Assembly: GCA_963772225.1 (NCBI GenBank)
Contig: CAVYWD010000007.1
Coordinates: forward strand, 1-64,000
DNA: 64,000 nucleotides
Reading direction: 5' to 3'
DNA from: CAVYWD01 sp963772225
Lineage (GTDB): Bacteria > Myxococcota > Myxococcia > Myxococcales > UBA5297
A program made the position numbers and the translations under genes. Shown here in pieces: positions 25,211 to 35,170 of the stretch (the first letter of the stretch is position 1; each line of letters begins with the position of its first letter). Below the pieces are notes generated by a model. The model worked only from the letters and a program-made list of their open reading frames with translations. It had not been told where the DNA came from and did no database searches.

Positions 25211-26506
25211 ATGGCCAAGTTCCAGGTCGAAGAGGTCTCGCCCATCGAGCGGCGCATCCGGATCGAAGTGGACCCAGCGGTGGTCCAGGTCGAGCTCGAT
25301 GCCGCGTATAAGGTTCTGTCGCACCGCGTCCGGATCCCCGGCTTCCGCCCGGGCCGCGTGCCGCGGCGCATCCTCGAGGCGCGCTACAAGGCCCAGGTCG
25401 AGAGCGACGTGGTGCAGCACCTGGTGGAGCACAGCTACCGCGAGGCCATCGCCAACCGCCCGGACCTGGAGCCGGTGGCTCCGCCGCGCGTGACGGGCGC
25501 CGATGCCCTTAAGGCCGGCGAGCCGTTTCACTACCAGGCCAACGTGGACATCAAGCCGAAGGTCGAGCCGAAGGACTACGAGGGCCTGGCCATCAAGAAG
25601 AGCGCGGTGGAGATCACCGACGCGATCGTCGACGCGGAGCTCGAGAAGCTGCGCCAGTCCATGTCGACCTTGGCGCCCGTCGAGGGCCGGACCGTCGCCG
25701 AGGCCGGCGACTTCGCCGTCGTCGACTGGGAGGGCACCATCGACGGCAAGTCCTTCACCGGCGGCAAGGCGGAAGGCGCCACCCTGGAGATCGCCCCGGG
25801 CAGCTTCGGCCAGGGCAACGCCCCCGAGCTCGCCGGCGCCGCCGTCGGCGACACCCGCGAGATCGCCCACACCTTCGAACAAGACCACCGCTTGGCCGAG
25901 CTGGCCGGCAAGGCAGGCGCCTTCAAGGTCACGGTCAAGGGCCTCAAGTCGAAGCAGGTCCCGGCGCTCGACGACGCGCTCGCCTCCGCGTCTGGCGCCG
26001 GCGCCACGCTCGCCGAGCTCAAGGAGCGCGTCCGCAAAGAGCTGACCGAGCGGGAGACCGAGAAGGCCTCGCGGTCGGTGCGCGACCAGATCGTCGCCGA
26101 GCTCGTCAAGAAGAACTCGTTCGACGTCCCCCGCAGCATGATCGAGCGGGCCATCGACCAGATGATCGAGAGCACCTTCGAGCGGGCGAGCCGCCAGGGC
26201 CTCGACCCGCGCCGCATGGGCATCGACACCGAGCGGCTGCGCGAGAGCCTGCGCGAGCGGGCCGAGACCGAGGTCCGCGCCGCCCTCCTGCTGGAGGCCA
26301 TCAGCGCCAAGGAGAAGATCGCCGCCGAGGAGCCCGAGGTGGAGGCGCGCATTCAGGAGCTCGCGGGCAAGTACAACATGCCGTTCGAGAAGCTGCGCGC
26401 TATGCTCCACGACGAGGAGCAGGTCTCGTCCCTGAAGGCTCGCATTCGCGAGGAGAAGACGCTGGCCTTCCTCGAGGCCAAAGCGGCGGTGACCCGGGAG
26501 CCGTGA
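25211..26506 (+). CDS. tig: Trigger factor, ribosome-associated chaperone and peptidyl-prolyl isomerase
   Basis: 431 aa. The N-terminal ribosome-binding domain has IPGFRPGRVPRRILEARY (the GFRxGxxP signature). The FKBP-type isomerase domain follows (about 150-245: GDFAVVDWEGTIDGKSFTGG, FEQDHRLAELAGKAGAFKVT). The C-terminal chaperone arms are rich in Glu/Arg (about 260-431). It acts on nascent chains at the ribosomal exit. It is followed after 80 bp by clpP, the classical tig-clpP order, although clpX and lon do not follow here. Confidence 0.96.
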   Translation: MAKFQVEEVSPIERRIRIEVDPAVVQVELDAAYKVLSHRVRIPGFRPGRVPRRILEARYKAQVESDVVQHLVEHSYREAIANRPDLEPVAPPRVTGADALKAGEPFHYQANVDIKPKVEPKDYEGLAIKKSAVEITDAIVDAELEKLRQSMSTLAPVEGRTVAEAGDFAVVDWEGTIDGKSFTGGKAEGATLEIAPGSFGQGNAPELAGAAVGDTREIAHTFEQDHRLAELAGKAGAFKVTVKGLKSKQVPALDDALASASGAGATLAELKERVRKELTERETEKASRSVRDQIVAELVKKNSFDVPRSMIERAIDQMIESTFERASRQGLDPRRMGIDTERLRESLRERAETEVRAALLLEAISAKEKIAAEEPEVEARIQELAGKYNMPFEKLRAMLHDEEQVSSLKARIREEKTLAFLEAKAAVTREP

Positions 26507-26586
26507 GGCCAAGTCCCGCCGGGGCCTTGCCAATCCATCGGCGGCCGGGCTACCCACAAAGAAAAGGCAGCACCGGAGGCCCAACG

Positions 26587-27180
26587 ATGAGCTACATCCC
26601 GATGCCGTACGTGGTTGAGCAGACTCACCGAGGCGAGCGCAGCTACGACATCTACTCGCGCCTGCTCAAGGACCGAATCGTCTTCCTGGGCACGCCCATC
26701 GACGACGACGTCGCCAACGTCATCATCGCCCAGCTCCTCTTCCTGGAGAGCGAGGACCCGGACAAGGACATCAACCTGTACATCAACTCGCCGGGCGGGT
26801 CCGTCACCTCGGGCATGGCCATCTACGACACCATGCAGTACGTCAAGCCGCCGGTGGCGACCATCTGCATGGGTCAGGCGGCGTCCATGGGGGCGCTGCT
26901 CCTGGCCGCGGGCGCCAAGGGCAAGCGGTCGTGCTTGCCGCACGCGCGCATCATGATCCACCAGGTCCTCGGCGGCGCGCAGGGCCAGGCCAGCGACGTG
27001 GAGATCCAGGCGAAGGAGATCCTCCGGCTGAAGGCGCGCATGAACGAGATCCTCGCTCACCACACCAGCCAGCCCATCGAGCGCATCGAGAAGGACACCG
27101 ACCGCGACAATTACATGGGCGCGGGCGAGGCCAAGGAGTACGGCCTCATCGACGAGGTCGTGGTGCAGAAGAAGAAGTAG
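26587..27180 (+). CDS. clpP: ATP-dependent Clp protease proteolytic subunit
   Basis: 197 aa from the ATG at 26587, chosen because it gives the usual MSYIPMPYVVEQ start; an upstream GTG frame is out of family. Catalytic Ser is in MGQAASMGALLLAAG, His in RIMIHQVLGGAQGQ, Asp in EKDTDRDNYM. The tetradecameric peptidase acts with ClpX or ClpA. It lies 80 bp after tig. No clpX follows in this window; the next gene is a putative metallopeptidase. Confidence 0.96.
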   Translation: MSYIPMPYVVEQTHRGERSYDIYSRLLKDRIVFLGTPIDDDVANVIIAQLLFLESEDPDKDINLYINSPGGSVTSGMAIYDTMQYVKPPVATICMGQAASMGALLLAAGAKGKRSCLPHARIMIHQVLGGAQGQASDVEIQAKEILRLKARMNEILAHHTSQPIERIEKDTDRDNYMGAGEAKEYGLIDEVVVQKKK

Positions 27181-27280
27181 GCCGCTTCGAGGTCCCCCAA
27201 AGGCTGTCGGAGGCGCGTCGGACGGAAGGAAACGCGCCCCCGGCTTCTCTTTCGGGCACAAGCGCATCGCCCACGCCCCC

Positions 27281-27865
27281 ATGGCCGCCAAGCTCAACGT
27301 GACCCGCGTCGTGAGGGCGGTGGTGCAGGACGCCGCGCGGAAGCTGCCGGAGTTCGCCCATATCAAGGCGACCCGGGTGCTGGTGGTCGCGGGCGAGGCG
27401 CGGCGCGCCTCGTGGGCTTCGGTTCGGCCCCTGGGCACGGGAAAGAGCAGCGGCCGCCCCGTGGTCCGGGTCCGAGGCCGCCAGATGCTCTACCTCATCA
27501 CCTTGAGGCCGCGGTTCTTCCGCGGCGCGACTCCCGAGAAGCGGGCCGAGACCATCCTCCACGAGATGTTCCACATCTCCGGCCGCTTTGACGGGACGCT
27601 GCACACCGGGCGGCGCCACGCGAGCCTCAAGGGGCGGTTCGAGCGCCGGCTGGGCCCGTTGGTCGAGCGCTACCTCGAGCTGATGGACCCCGCGCTCTAC
27701 GAGGCCTTGAACAGCAGCGGGACGGCCCTGGCTCGACAGTGGCTCGAGCGGCCCGGCTTGACCACGTTGCGAGGCAAGAAGCGCGTGGGGCGCCGCGTCT
27801 ACACCGAGAAGCACCTGTTCTTGGGCCCGGTGCAGATGATCACGCGCAAGCGTCGGGCCTCGTAG
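27281..27865 (+). CDS. Putative zinc metallopeptidase
   Basis: 194 aa. The only enzyme motif is ETILHEMFHISGRFDGTLH, an HExxH site with a possible third ligand in the following His/Asp. The rest is basic: KKRVGRRVYTEKHLFLG near the end, and an N-terminal region rich in Arg/Val. The size resembles the putative metallopeptidases seen in bacterial genomes and phages, but no substrate is known. There is no clear ribosome-binding site before the ATG. It converges with the HEAT lipoprotein across a GC-rich hairpin. Confidence 0.65.
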   Translation: MAAKLNVTRVVRAVVQDAARKLPEFAHIKATRVLVVAGEARRASWASVRPLGTGKSSGRPVVRVRGRQMLYLITLRPRFFRGATPEKRAETILHEMFHISGRFDGTLHTGRRHASLKGRFERRLGPLVERYLELMDPALYEALNSSGTALARQWLERPGLTTLRGKKRVGRRVYTEKHLFLGPVQMITRKRRAS

Positions 27866-27890
27866 GCCGCGGGCGCGCCTCACCCCCCAA

Positions 27891-27916
27891 CCCCCTCCCC
27901 GCTCGCGGGGAGGGGG
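27891..27916. terminator. Strong GC hairpin between convergent genes
   Basis: CCCCCTCCCCGC and GCGGGGAGGGGG are an exact 12-bp inverse pair with a 2-nt spacer, midway between two convergent genes (27865 and 27926). There is no T-run, so it is a likely but unproven bidirectional terminator or a REP-like element. Confidence 0.55.
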
Positions 27917-27925
27917 CGAGTCGAA

Positions 27926-29560
27926 TCAGGGTGCGGCGCCGCGCTCGAGCTTGGTCGAAAGCCTCAGGACTTCTTCGGCGATCCGCTGGGTCAGCGCTCG
28001 GCGTTCGTCGCTCTTCACCAGGGCCTTGAGCCGGCCGGCCTGGGCCGCCGCGGCCTCGCGGGCCGCAGGGCTCGCTGACGCGAGCCAGTCGATGGCGCAG
28101 ATCGCCGCGAACCGAGGGTTCAAGTCCACCTCGTCTTTCACCTCGTGCTCGATGGCCGCAACCAGGGCCGGGACGGAGCTGGTGGAGCCGCGCCGGCCGA
28201 GCTCGTACGCCGCCCGCTCCCGGGCCGCAGGCTCGGGGCTCGCGAGGAGCGCCTCCAGGCACTTGATCTCTGCGCACCCGCCGACGGAGTCTAGGGTCTT
28301 CTGGTATCCCCGGAGGATCTTCACCCGCGCGGCCACCGTGGACTCCTTCTCTGCCGCGCAGTCGACCTCCCCGCCGAGCGCCTTGCACTCCTTGTCGAAG
28401 AGCGCGGGCTCTTCTTTGACCACCGCGGTGAGGGCCTTGGCGTCGGCCTTGGAGCCGAGGAGCGTCAGGCCCAGCGCGCAGAACTCGCGGGCGCCGAAGT
28501 TGCCCTGCTTGGCGCAGGCGACGAGCTTGGGCGCGGCGGACGGGTCGCCAATCTGGACGAGCGCCCGCACCGTGGCCGAGCGGGCTCCGGCGTTCTCTTC
28601 ACCCAGCGTCGCGATGAGCGGGGCCACCGCCTCCGGCGCGCGCATCCGGCCCAGGGCATCGGCGGCGGACTTGCGCACCTCGAGCGCGTGGTCCTGGTCC
28701 GGGTCCTCGTAGCGCAGCAGCTCAATCAGCGCGCCCGTCGCGCGCCGGTCCTGTAGGTCGCTCTCGAGCTGCGCCGCTTTGGCGAGCACGGCAGCCCGGA
28801 CCACTTTGTGCCCCTTCGCCCAGTCCAGGAGCTCCTTGTCCTCGCCTTTGAGCAGGGCGAGCACGCGGTCCTGCGCGGCCGGCCCCAGCTTGAACAGGGC
28901 GAACGAGGCCTCCGGGTAGTGCGAGGCCTTTCCGCCCTGCTCGAAGAAGAGCATCCGCACGTAGGTGGGCAAGGCGGAGGGGTCGTTGATCTCTGCCAGG
29001 GCGAGGATGGCCTTCTTGGCGATGAGCGCCTCCTGCTCCTCGCCCTCGGCCAGCTCGCGCAGCATCGGCACCGCGGTGCGGTCCTTGAGCCGGCCCAGCG
29101 CCGAGATGGTCTCCATGCGCACGTAGTTGTCGCGGGTCGCCTTGAGCAGCCTCACCAGCGGCTTGGTAGCTTCTGGCCCGCCGATGTCTCCCAGCGCCCG
29201 GGCAATCTCCTTGTTGGAGGCATTCGCGTCCGGGCGGTCGCTGCCGGCCGAGAGGTCCAAGGCGTCCCCGAGCGCGTTCACCGCGGACGGGTCCTTGAGC
29301 TCCCCGAGCACCACGGCGATCTTCTCGCGGACCTTGGGGCTCTCGTCGGCGAGCCCCTCGGCGAGCGCGCCGGCGAGGCCCGGGGTCGCGGATTTCTTGG
29401 CCAGCCGCCTCAAATTCTCGAGCGCCTTTTCCTTCTCGTGGTGGGTCTTGGCCTTCTTCACCAGCGCCAGCTGGTCCTCGACGCTGTTCGGGTCGGGCTT
29501 GTGGCAGGCGGTGAGCGCGAGCAGGGAAGCGGCCAGTGCGGCGGGCAACGTGCGCGTCAT
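27926..29560 (-). CDS. HEAT-repeat lipoprotein
   Basis: 544 aa from the ATG at 29560; TTGAGG five bases upstream chooses it over the GTG at 29566. The signal peptide ends in the lipobox LLALTAC, then a Lys-rich coiled coil. After that come about ten HEAT/armadillo repeats (for example KVREKIAVVLGELKDPSAVN, VRMETISALGRLKDRTAVP, VRKSAADALGRMRAPEAVAP). It is presumably a protein-interaction scaffold on the membrane. HEAT lipoproteins of this kind are common in Myxococcota. No enzyme motif was seen. Confidence 0.82.
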   Translation of the reverse strand: MTRTLPAALAASLLALTACHKPDPNSVEDQLALVKKAKTHHEKEKALENLRRLAKKSATPGLAGALAEGLADESPKVREKIAVVLGELKDPSAVNALGDALDLSAGSDRPDANASNKEIARALGDIGGPEATKPLVRLLKATRDNYVRMETISALGRLKDRTAVPMLRELAEGEEQEALIAKKAILALAEINDPSALPTYVRMLFFEQGGKASHYPEASFALFKLGPAAQDRVLALLKGEDKELLDWAKGHKVVRAAVLAKAAQLESDLQDRRATGALIELLRYEDPDQDHALEVRKSAADALGRMRAPEAVAPLIATLGEENAGARSATVRALVQIGDPSAAPKLVACAKQGNFGAREFCALGLTLLGSKADAKALTAVVKEEPALFDKECKALGGEVDCAAEKESTVAARVKILRGYQKTLDSVGGCAEIKCLEALLASPEPAARERAAYELGRRGSTSSVPALVAAIEHEVKDEVDLNPRFAAICAIDWLASASPAAREAAAAQAGRLKALVKSDERRALTQRIAEEVLRLSTKLERGAAP

Positions 29561-29745
29561 GGTCACCTCAAGGGGTGCGTCGGAGTGGCCCTGAGACGAG
29601 CGGCGGGAGGCGAGCTTTCACGACTACACGCCCACGGTTTCGAGCGGTCAATCGCCGCGGGCCCCTGAATATCCGGCGGCGACTCCGGCCGCCGAGGGAG
29701 GATATGCTCGCACGCCTTTACGAGCCGCCCACCTCGGAGGTTTCG

Positions 29746-30654
29746 TTGCGCGCCTTCGTCACCGGAGCGACAGGGTTCATCGGGCAGCAGCTCGTGCGCG
29801 CTTTGCTCGCGCGCGGGGACCAGGTGGTGGCGCTGGTGCGCGACGTCGAGCGCGCGCGCCAGGTGCTCGGCGCGGTGCGTTTCGCGCAGGGAAACCCCGC
29901 CGATCCCGACCGCTACGCCGACGCCCTCAAGGGATGCCAGGCCGTCTTCCACCTCGCCGGCGAGCCCCTCCTCGGCCGGCGCTGGAGCCCCGAGCACAAG
30001 CGCGCCATCCGCGAGTCGCGGGTGGCGGGCACGCGCGGCCTGGTGGAGGCCATCGCCCGGAGCGGCGAGCGCCCGGTCCTGGTGAGCGCCTCGGCGGTGG
30101 GTTACTACGGCGCGCGGGGCGACGAGCCGCTCGACGAGGCCGCGGCGCCCGGCGGCGACTTTTTGGCCAAGGTCTGCGCGGACTGGGAGGCGGAGGCCCA
30201 GAAGGCCGAGGACCTCACCCGCTGCGCCCGCGTCCGCATCGGCGTGGTGCTGGGCCTGGAAGGGGGCGCGCTGCAGCAGATGCTCACCCCGTTCCGGCTC
30301 TTCGTCGGCGGAACGCTGGGCAGCGGGCGGCAGGTCGTCTCGTGGATCCACCAGAGCGACCTGGTTGCGCTCTTCCTGTGGCTCCTCGGCGTCGACGTCC
30401 GCGGGCCGGTCAACGCCACGGCCCCCAACCCCGTGACCATGCGCGAGCTCTCCAAGTCCCTCGGTCGGGCGCTGCACCGGCCGTCCGCGGTGCCCATCCC
30501 ATCGTTCGCCGTGAAGGCCGCCCTGGGCGAGGCGGCGCTGGCGGTGCTCGACGGGCAGAAGGTGCTGCCTCGGGCGGCGCTCTCCCGGGGCTTTACGTTC
30601 CAGTTCGAAACCCTCGACGCGGCGCTGGCCGACCTGGTTGGCCGGGGCGAATAG
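29746..30654 (+). CDS. TIGR01777-family NAD(P)-dependent epimerase/oxidoreductase
   Basis: 302 aa from the TTG at 29746, which has GGAGG at ideal spacing (5 nt) and gives the family start LRAFVTGATGFIGQQL. An ATG at 29704 has poorer spacing. The Rossmann motif GATGFIG, a central VFHLAGEPLLGRRWSPEHK, and SASAVGYYGARGDEP with YxxxK-like Tyr are present. The C-terminal module (LGEAALAVLDGQKVLP) is typical of this YfcH/SulA-like group. The cofactor is NAD(P); the substrate is unknown. It is divergent from the HEAT gene. Confidence 0.85.
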   Translation: MRAFVTGATGFIGQQLVRALLARGDQVVALVRDVERARQVLGAVRFAQGNPADPDRYADALKGCQAVFHLAGEPLLGRRWSPEHKRAIRESRVAGTRGLVEAIARSGERPVLVSASAVGYYGARGDEPLDEAAAPGGDFLAKVCADWEAEAQKAEDLTRCARVRIGVVLGLEGGALQQMLTPFRLFVGGTLGSGRQVVSWIHQSDLVALFLWLLGVDVRGPVNATAPNPVTMRELSKSLGRALHRPSAVPIPSFAVKAALGEAALAVLDGQKVLPRAALSRGFTFQFETLDAALADLVGRGE

Positions 30655-30714
30655 GCGCTGCGGCGCCCCGGAGGTATCCTGCCTCGCTTCCGCGACTTCG
30701 AAGGAGAGGAGCGC

Positions 30715-31312
30715 ATGACTCGAGCCATCGCAAGCTGCGCCTTGGCGGGGGCGCTGCTGTGGGCCTGCGCCGAGAAGAAGGAAGCGCCGAGGGCGCCCGA
30801 GCGCGCCAGGCCTCTGCAGGCCCTGCCGCCGGCCGGGATCCCCAAGGCCGCCCCGCCCGAGCTCCCGGGAGCCCGCAGGTCCGTGCCCAGCTCCGCCGAG
30901 GCCGAGCTGGCGCTCACCCTGGGCAAGGCGTTGCTCGAGGACGCCAAACCCGAGGAGGCGGAGGTCCAGCTCAAGGTCGCCGCGGCGGGCGGACGCCCCG
31001 GGGCTGACGAGCTTCTGCTCAAGGTGCAAAGCGAGCTGGAAGCCAAGCGCCGGCTCGCCGACGCCCGCCGGAAGTTCGAGGCCCGCGACTGGCCGGGCGC
31101 CACGGAGGCGCTGGCCGGCGTCGCGCCGGAGTCTTCGCTGCGCGCCCGCGCCGACGAGAATCGCCGACGAGATCGCCGCGGCCAAAGTCGAGGAGTCGGA
31201 GAGGATGAAGCGCCGCATGGAGAAGGAGCTGGACAGGGACAGCGAGCCCGGCGTCCGAACGCCGGACGAGGCGAAGGCTTCTCCGGGCTCGCCTCGCATG
31301 ACGCCTCCCTGA
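30715..31312 (+). CDS. TPR-like lipoprotein, frameshifted near its end
   Basis: Lipobox LLWACAEKK at the N-terminus, then an Ala/Pro-rich linker and a helical repeat region (ELALTLGKALLEDAKPEEAE, VQSELEAKRRLADARRKFEA). In the first frame the C-terminal 40 residues become Arg/Gly-rich. In the second, from about 31158, they read RIADEIAAAKVEESERMKRR and end at 31312, seven bases before the kinase start. The latter gives a normal-looking coiled coil, so one base is probably inserted near 31158. It is likely co-transcribed with the kinase downstream. Confidence 0.65.
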
Positions 31313-31319
31313 AGGCCCG

Positions 31320-33624
31320 ATGAGCGAAGCGGACCCTGGCAGCCTTCCGAGGGCAGAGGCCCCGGGCGCCCTGACGGACCCCCCCGAGGCGGAGCCGCGC
31401 GGGGCGCTCGTCGGCGCGCTGGTCGACCAGCGGTATCGGGTCGAGGTGCTGCTGGCGACCGGCGGCATGGGCTCGGTCTACCGCGCCGAGCAGGTCTTCA
31501 TCGGCCGCAAGGTGGCGCTGAAGGTCCTGCACCCGCACTTCCAGGCCAGCCCGGAGCTCGTGGAAAGGTTCCGGCGCGAGGCGCAACTCGCGGTCCAGCT
31601 CAAGGCCAAGAACGTCGTCGAGGTCCTCGACTTCGGCCGCACCTCCGACGGCCGCTTCTACCTGGCCATGGAGCTCCTCGCGGGCGAGTCCCTGCAGGAC
31701 GTCCTCGAGCGCGAGGGCCGCCTGACGCCGGCGCGCGCCGTGACGCTTTTGCGCCAGCTCCTGGAAGGGCTGACGGCGGTGCACGCCGCGGGCGTGGTCC
31801 ACCGCGACCTGAAGCCGGAGAATCTCTGGCTCGTGCCGGCGCCCGAAGGCGAGCAGCTGAAGATCATCGATTTCGGCATCGCCAAGCTCGCCGACGTGCC
31901 GGCCGGCGCCGCGCGGACCCGGGTCGGCCTGGTCATCGGCACGCCGGAGTACATCGCGCCCGAGCAGGCGGCGGGCAAGCCGGTGGACGCGCGGGCCGAC
32001 CTCTACGCGGTGGGGCTCATCGCCTGGGTCGCCTTGTGCGGGCGCCACCCGTTTCCCACCGCGGACCTCCAGGCGCTGATGCAGGCGCAGGCATACGCGA
32101 AGGTGCCGCGGATGACCGAGGCGCAGCCCGAGCTCGCGGCGTGCCCTCGGCTCGTGGAGGCCATCGCGCGCGCGACCGCCAAGGACCCGGCGGAGCGGGT
32201 GGCGAGCGCGGCGGAGCTGCGCGCGCTCCTCGAGGGAGCCGAGGTGGCGGCCCTCACCGACGTCGCGGCGCAGTCGCCGCTGGGCCTGAAGGAGCTCGAC
32301 CTGGTGCGCCCCACGGTCATCCGCGGCCGGCCCGGTGTGGCCGCCCCGTCGAATCGAGCACCGGGCCCTACTCTCCGAGGAAATCGCCGACTACGGCGAG
32401 CGCGCCGTGCGGCTCACGCGCGCGCAGGTCGCGCGGCTCCTCCGGAGGCGGGACCGGCTGCTCGCCCGCGTGCTCTTCGCGTTCGGCGGCCAGCGAGGGA
32501 AGGGCAGCGGCGGGGCTCGGGCGCTCGCGCACTTCGACTCGATGGCCGACGCCGCCCGGTGTGCCGTGGCGCTCCAGGGCGAGCTCGGGCGCGACCGCGC
32601 GAGCGCCGCCGAGCCCGAGCAAATCTCCGCACGCGTCGCGCTCCACGTCGGCGAGGTGCGCCTCGCCCAGGGTGAGCTCCTCGGCGACGCGGCGGACTTC
32701 GCGGCCAAGGTGGCGACCGAGGCGGCGCCCGGCGAAGTCTGGCTCACCGCCGCGGCGCAGGCCGCTCTGGCGGGCGGAGCGCCAGCGGAGGAGGTGGGCG
32801 AGCGGACCCTCGAAGGTTGCGCGGAGCCCGTGAGGCTGTTTCGGCTGCGAGCGCCGGCGGGCTCGTCGGCCTTTGGCGACGAGGTCTCGAGCCCCCAGGG
32901 GCACGGCGCGTTCTACTGGTTCGGTCGAGGGATGCGGCGGGCCCTGCTCGCGCGGCGGCGCCTGCTCGCCGCCTGCGCGGCGGCGGCGAGCGCCGGGCTC
33001 CTCGTGGGAGCCCTGGTCGTGCGCAGCCCTGTGGCGCAGGCGGGGCAGGCGCTGGCGGGCTCGAGGCCGCGGCGCGCCCTGGAGCTGTTGGCGCCCGAGA
33101 AGCCCTCGCCCGAGGTGCTGCTCCTGCGCGCCCAGGCCCACCACGCGCTGCAGCAGTTCGACTCGGAGATGGCGGTCCTCCTCCAGCTCGAGCACGACGA
33201 CCCGGCGCCGATGCGGCGCGAGGAGATGCTCGCCCACCTCGTCGAGCACCTCGACGGTCCGGCGGCCGGGCGCGCCCAGGGGCTTTTGGCGCGAATCGGC
33301 GCGCCGGCCGTCGGGCCGCTGGCGAAGGCGGCGGTGGACAAGGAGCCGCACCGGAGATGGGCGGCGCTGGAGGTGCTGCGCGAGCTGGGCGCCGAGGGGC
33401 GCGCGGACCTGGCCGCCTCGTACATCCAGGACCTGGACCAGCGCGACTGCGGGGTCGTCGCCCGGGCTGCGAAGAAGCTCGGGGACCTGGGCGACGCGCG
33501 CGCCGTCGGGCCGCTCCGGGACGTGGCGCTGCGCAAGAGCAGCGGCCTGTTCGGCGGCGTCTCCGAGGCCTGCGAGGCGCCTGCGGCGCGGGCGGCGTTG
33601 AAGAAGCTCGGAGAGGGGAAGTGA
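31320..33624 (+). CDS. Ser/Thr protein kinase with cyclase-like domain and HEAT repeats, frameshifted
   Basis: The N-terminal kinase domain (about residues 35-300) is complete: LLATGGMGSVYRAEQ (glycine loop), VALKVLHPH (Lys), VVHRDLKPENLWL, IDFGIAKL and GTPEYIAPEQA. At about 32340 the frame changes and the next segment reads HFDSMADAARCAVALQGELG, ISARVALHVGEVRLAQGELL and APGEVWLTAAA, a degenerate class III nucleotidyl-cyclase-like domain lacking the first metal Asp. A transmembrane helix (about 32970-33030) and HEAT-like repeats follow to 33624. An indel of one base joins the two; otherwise a kinase would end in low-complexity junk. It presumably senses a periplasmic signal. Confidence 0.8.
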
Positions 33625-33673
33625 GATCACCTAAGCGCCGCGCAACCACTCTGACGATGTCGAGGTGCCTGGT

Positions 33674-34064
33674 TCATTCCCGCCCCGCATCCATCACCAT
33701 CTTGTCGAGGAGCTTGGCGGCCAGCTCACGCTCCCGGGCGTTGCCGCCTCGGATGGCGTCGATGAGCGCGAGCGCGGCGTACATCGACTCGTCCGCCGCC
33801 GCCTTGACGGCCGATTCGTAAACCGGAGCGAACGCCTCGCCTCGAGCCTCGCGGTTTAGCCCCAGTTTCGCCTCGGAGAGGTAGCGGGCCGGAAAGCTCG
33901 TCGTCGCCGCCGCTCGGGCGACCAGCGCCTCCACCGCCGCGGCTTCCTCGTTGTCGACCACCAACACCTCGGCGGGCGGGGCGGTCTGCCGCGCGAGATG
34001 GGCAAGGACGGGGCAACGGCGAGTGCCGCCGTTAGGTGCACACGATGACCGAGAGGGGGCTCAC
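33674..34064 (-). pseudogene. Family 2 glycosyltransferase, N-terminal piece, frameshifted
   Basis: A GTG at 34064, overlapping the FkbM stop, starts SPLSVIVCT, the GT2 opening strand, and stops after ten codons. In the neighbouring frame the reading continues CPVLAHLARQTAPPAEVLVV and VDNEEAAA, the usual next GT2 elements, so a one-base indel lies near 34040. The part after GLNREARGEA loses family resemblance (VYESAVKAAADESMYAALAL), and the DxD region and everything after are absent. Both the indel and the missing C-terminus argue for a decayed gene. Confidence 0.6.
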
Positions 34065-34820
34065 CGCAGCGCCACCGGGTTCTTCACGGAAAAGACGTTC
34101 TCCCCGAGGATGACGAAGTCGCGGTCGCGCGCCGCCACCGCGGCGAGGAAGCCCTTCGACGTTGCCCGCCCGGGGAGCAGCCAGTCGTGGAGCTCGATGA
34201 TGACGAGCGGGAAGGCGTCCATCCACGCCGGGTCCACCGAGAACAGGTCGGCCTCGAAGCCCTCGATGTCTATCTTGGCGAGGAACGGGACCACCGGGGC
34301 CGCGCTGCCGGTGGCGGCGAGCCAGTCGAGCGCCAGGAGCTGCGGCACCGTCACCGCCGGGACGCGCTGGCTTGCCCCCGCCGGCGCCCACTCGGTGGTG
34401 TGCGCCCAGGGCTCCGCTTGCGGATGGACGGACAGCTCCCCCGCCCTCGACGCGACCGCCGCGTGCATCGGCACCAGCCGTCGAATCCTTCAGCCGCGCG
34501 ACGTTCTGCTCGAGGAGGGCGAAGTTCTCGGCCTCAGGCTCGACCGCCACCACCACCGCCGCCGGCCAGTTGAGCGAGAAGTAGGCGGTAGCGAAGCCGA
34601 TGTTCGCCCCGAGGTCGAGCACCAGGGGCCGCTCGCCCCGCGCCACGTGCGCCTGGTAGAGCGCCTGGAGCTCGCCGTGGCGTTTGGTTCGCTCCAGCGA
34701 GTATTCCTGAAGGGTGAAGATCTGCTTGATGAGCGCCTGGTCGCTGGTGCCCGGGCGGAACAACAGCTCGCATTGCCTACCGGTGGACGTCGAGAGCGAC
34801 AGCGTGGCGAGGTTTCCCAT
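34061..34820 (-). CDS. FkbM-family SAM-dependent methyltransferase, frameshifted
   Basis: The ATG at 34820 is preceded by GGAG. The first frame gives LVLDLGANIGFATAYFSL, the SAM-binding motif, followed by VAVEPEAENFALLEQNVARL. After the shift near 34485 the second frame continues VPMHAAVASRAGELSVHPQ, VPFLAKIDIEGFEADLFS and VIIELHDW, the diagnostic FkbM C-terminal motifs. Together they form an intact family member of about 250 aa, with total length one base over a multiple of three. FkbM enzymes methylate sugar hydroxyls, consistent with the adjacent glycosyltransferase piece. Confidence 0.75.
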
Positions 34821-35005
34821 GGCGGCTCCGCAATGGAACCTACCACTTGTCGCAGGCCGGCCGCGGCCAGTTGGAGCGGTCGCCAGACCAACCTGGCGCC
34901 CCGTGGATGGGTCATGGCCGAGCTCACGGAGGAACCATTGTGCCGCTCCCGCCCCCAATCTCGGCCCCTTGAGATCGGTCCAAAGCCAAGAATCGCCGCC
35001 AATAG

Positions 35006-35150
35006 TCCCTTCGCGAGGAAATCTTGCGCAGGATGGCAAAGACTCCAGGCTTTAGACCCCGGGCCTTAAGGAACTGCAGTACCCGGAGCCTGGGGTCTTT
35101 CGTCTGGAGCCTACGGCAACCCTCATTGGTTCCGGCTCGGCCGGTTTAGG
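35006..35150. repeat. Palindromic intergenic repeat, copy 1
   Basis: 145 bp nearly identical to 42972-43110. It starts AGTCCCTTCGCGAGGAAATC, contains a dyad (AGACCCCGGGCC... GGAGCCTGGGGTCT around CTGCAG) and ends CCGGTTTAGG. It lies between the divergent start of FkbM and the end of the GH12 gene. Confidence 0.85.
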
Positions 35151-35170
35151 GGGCGGCGGTGGGGCCCTGC

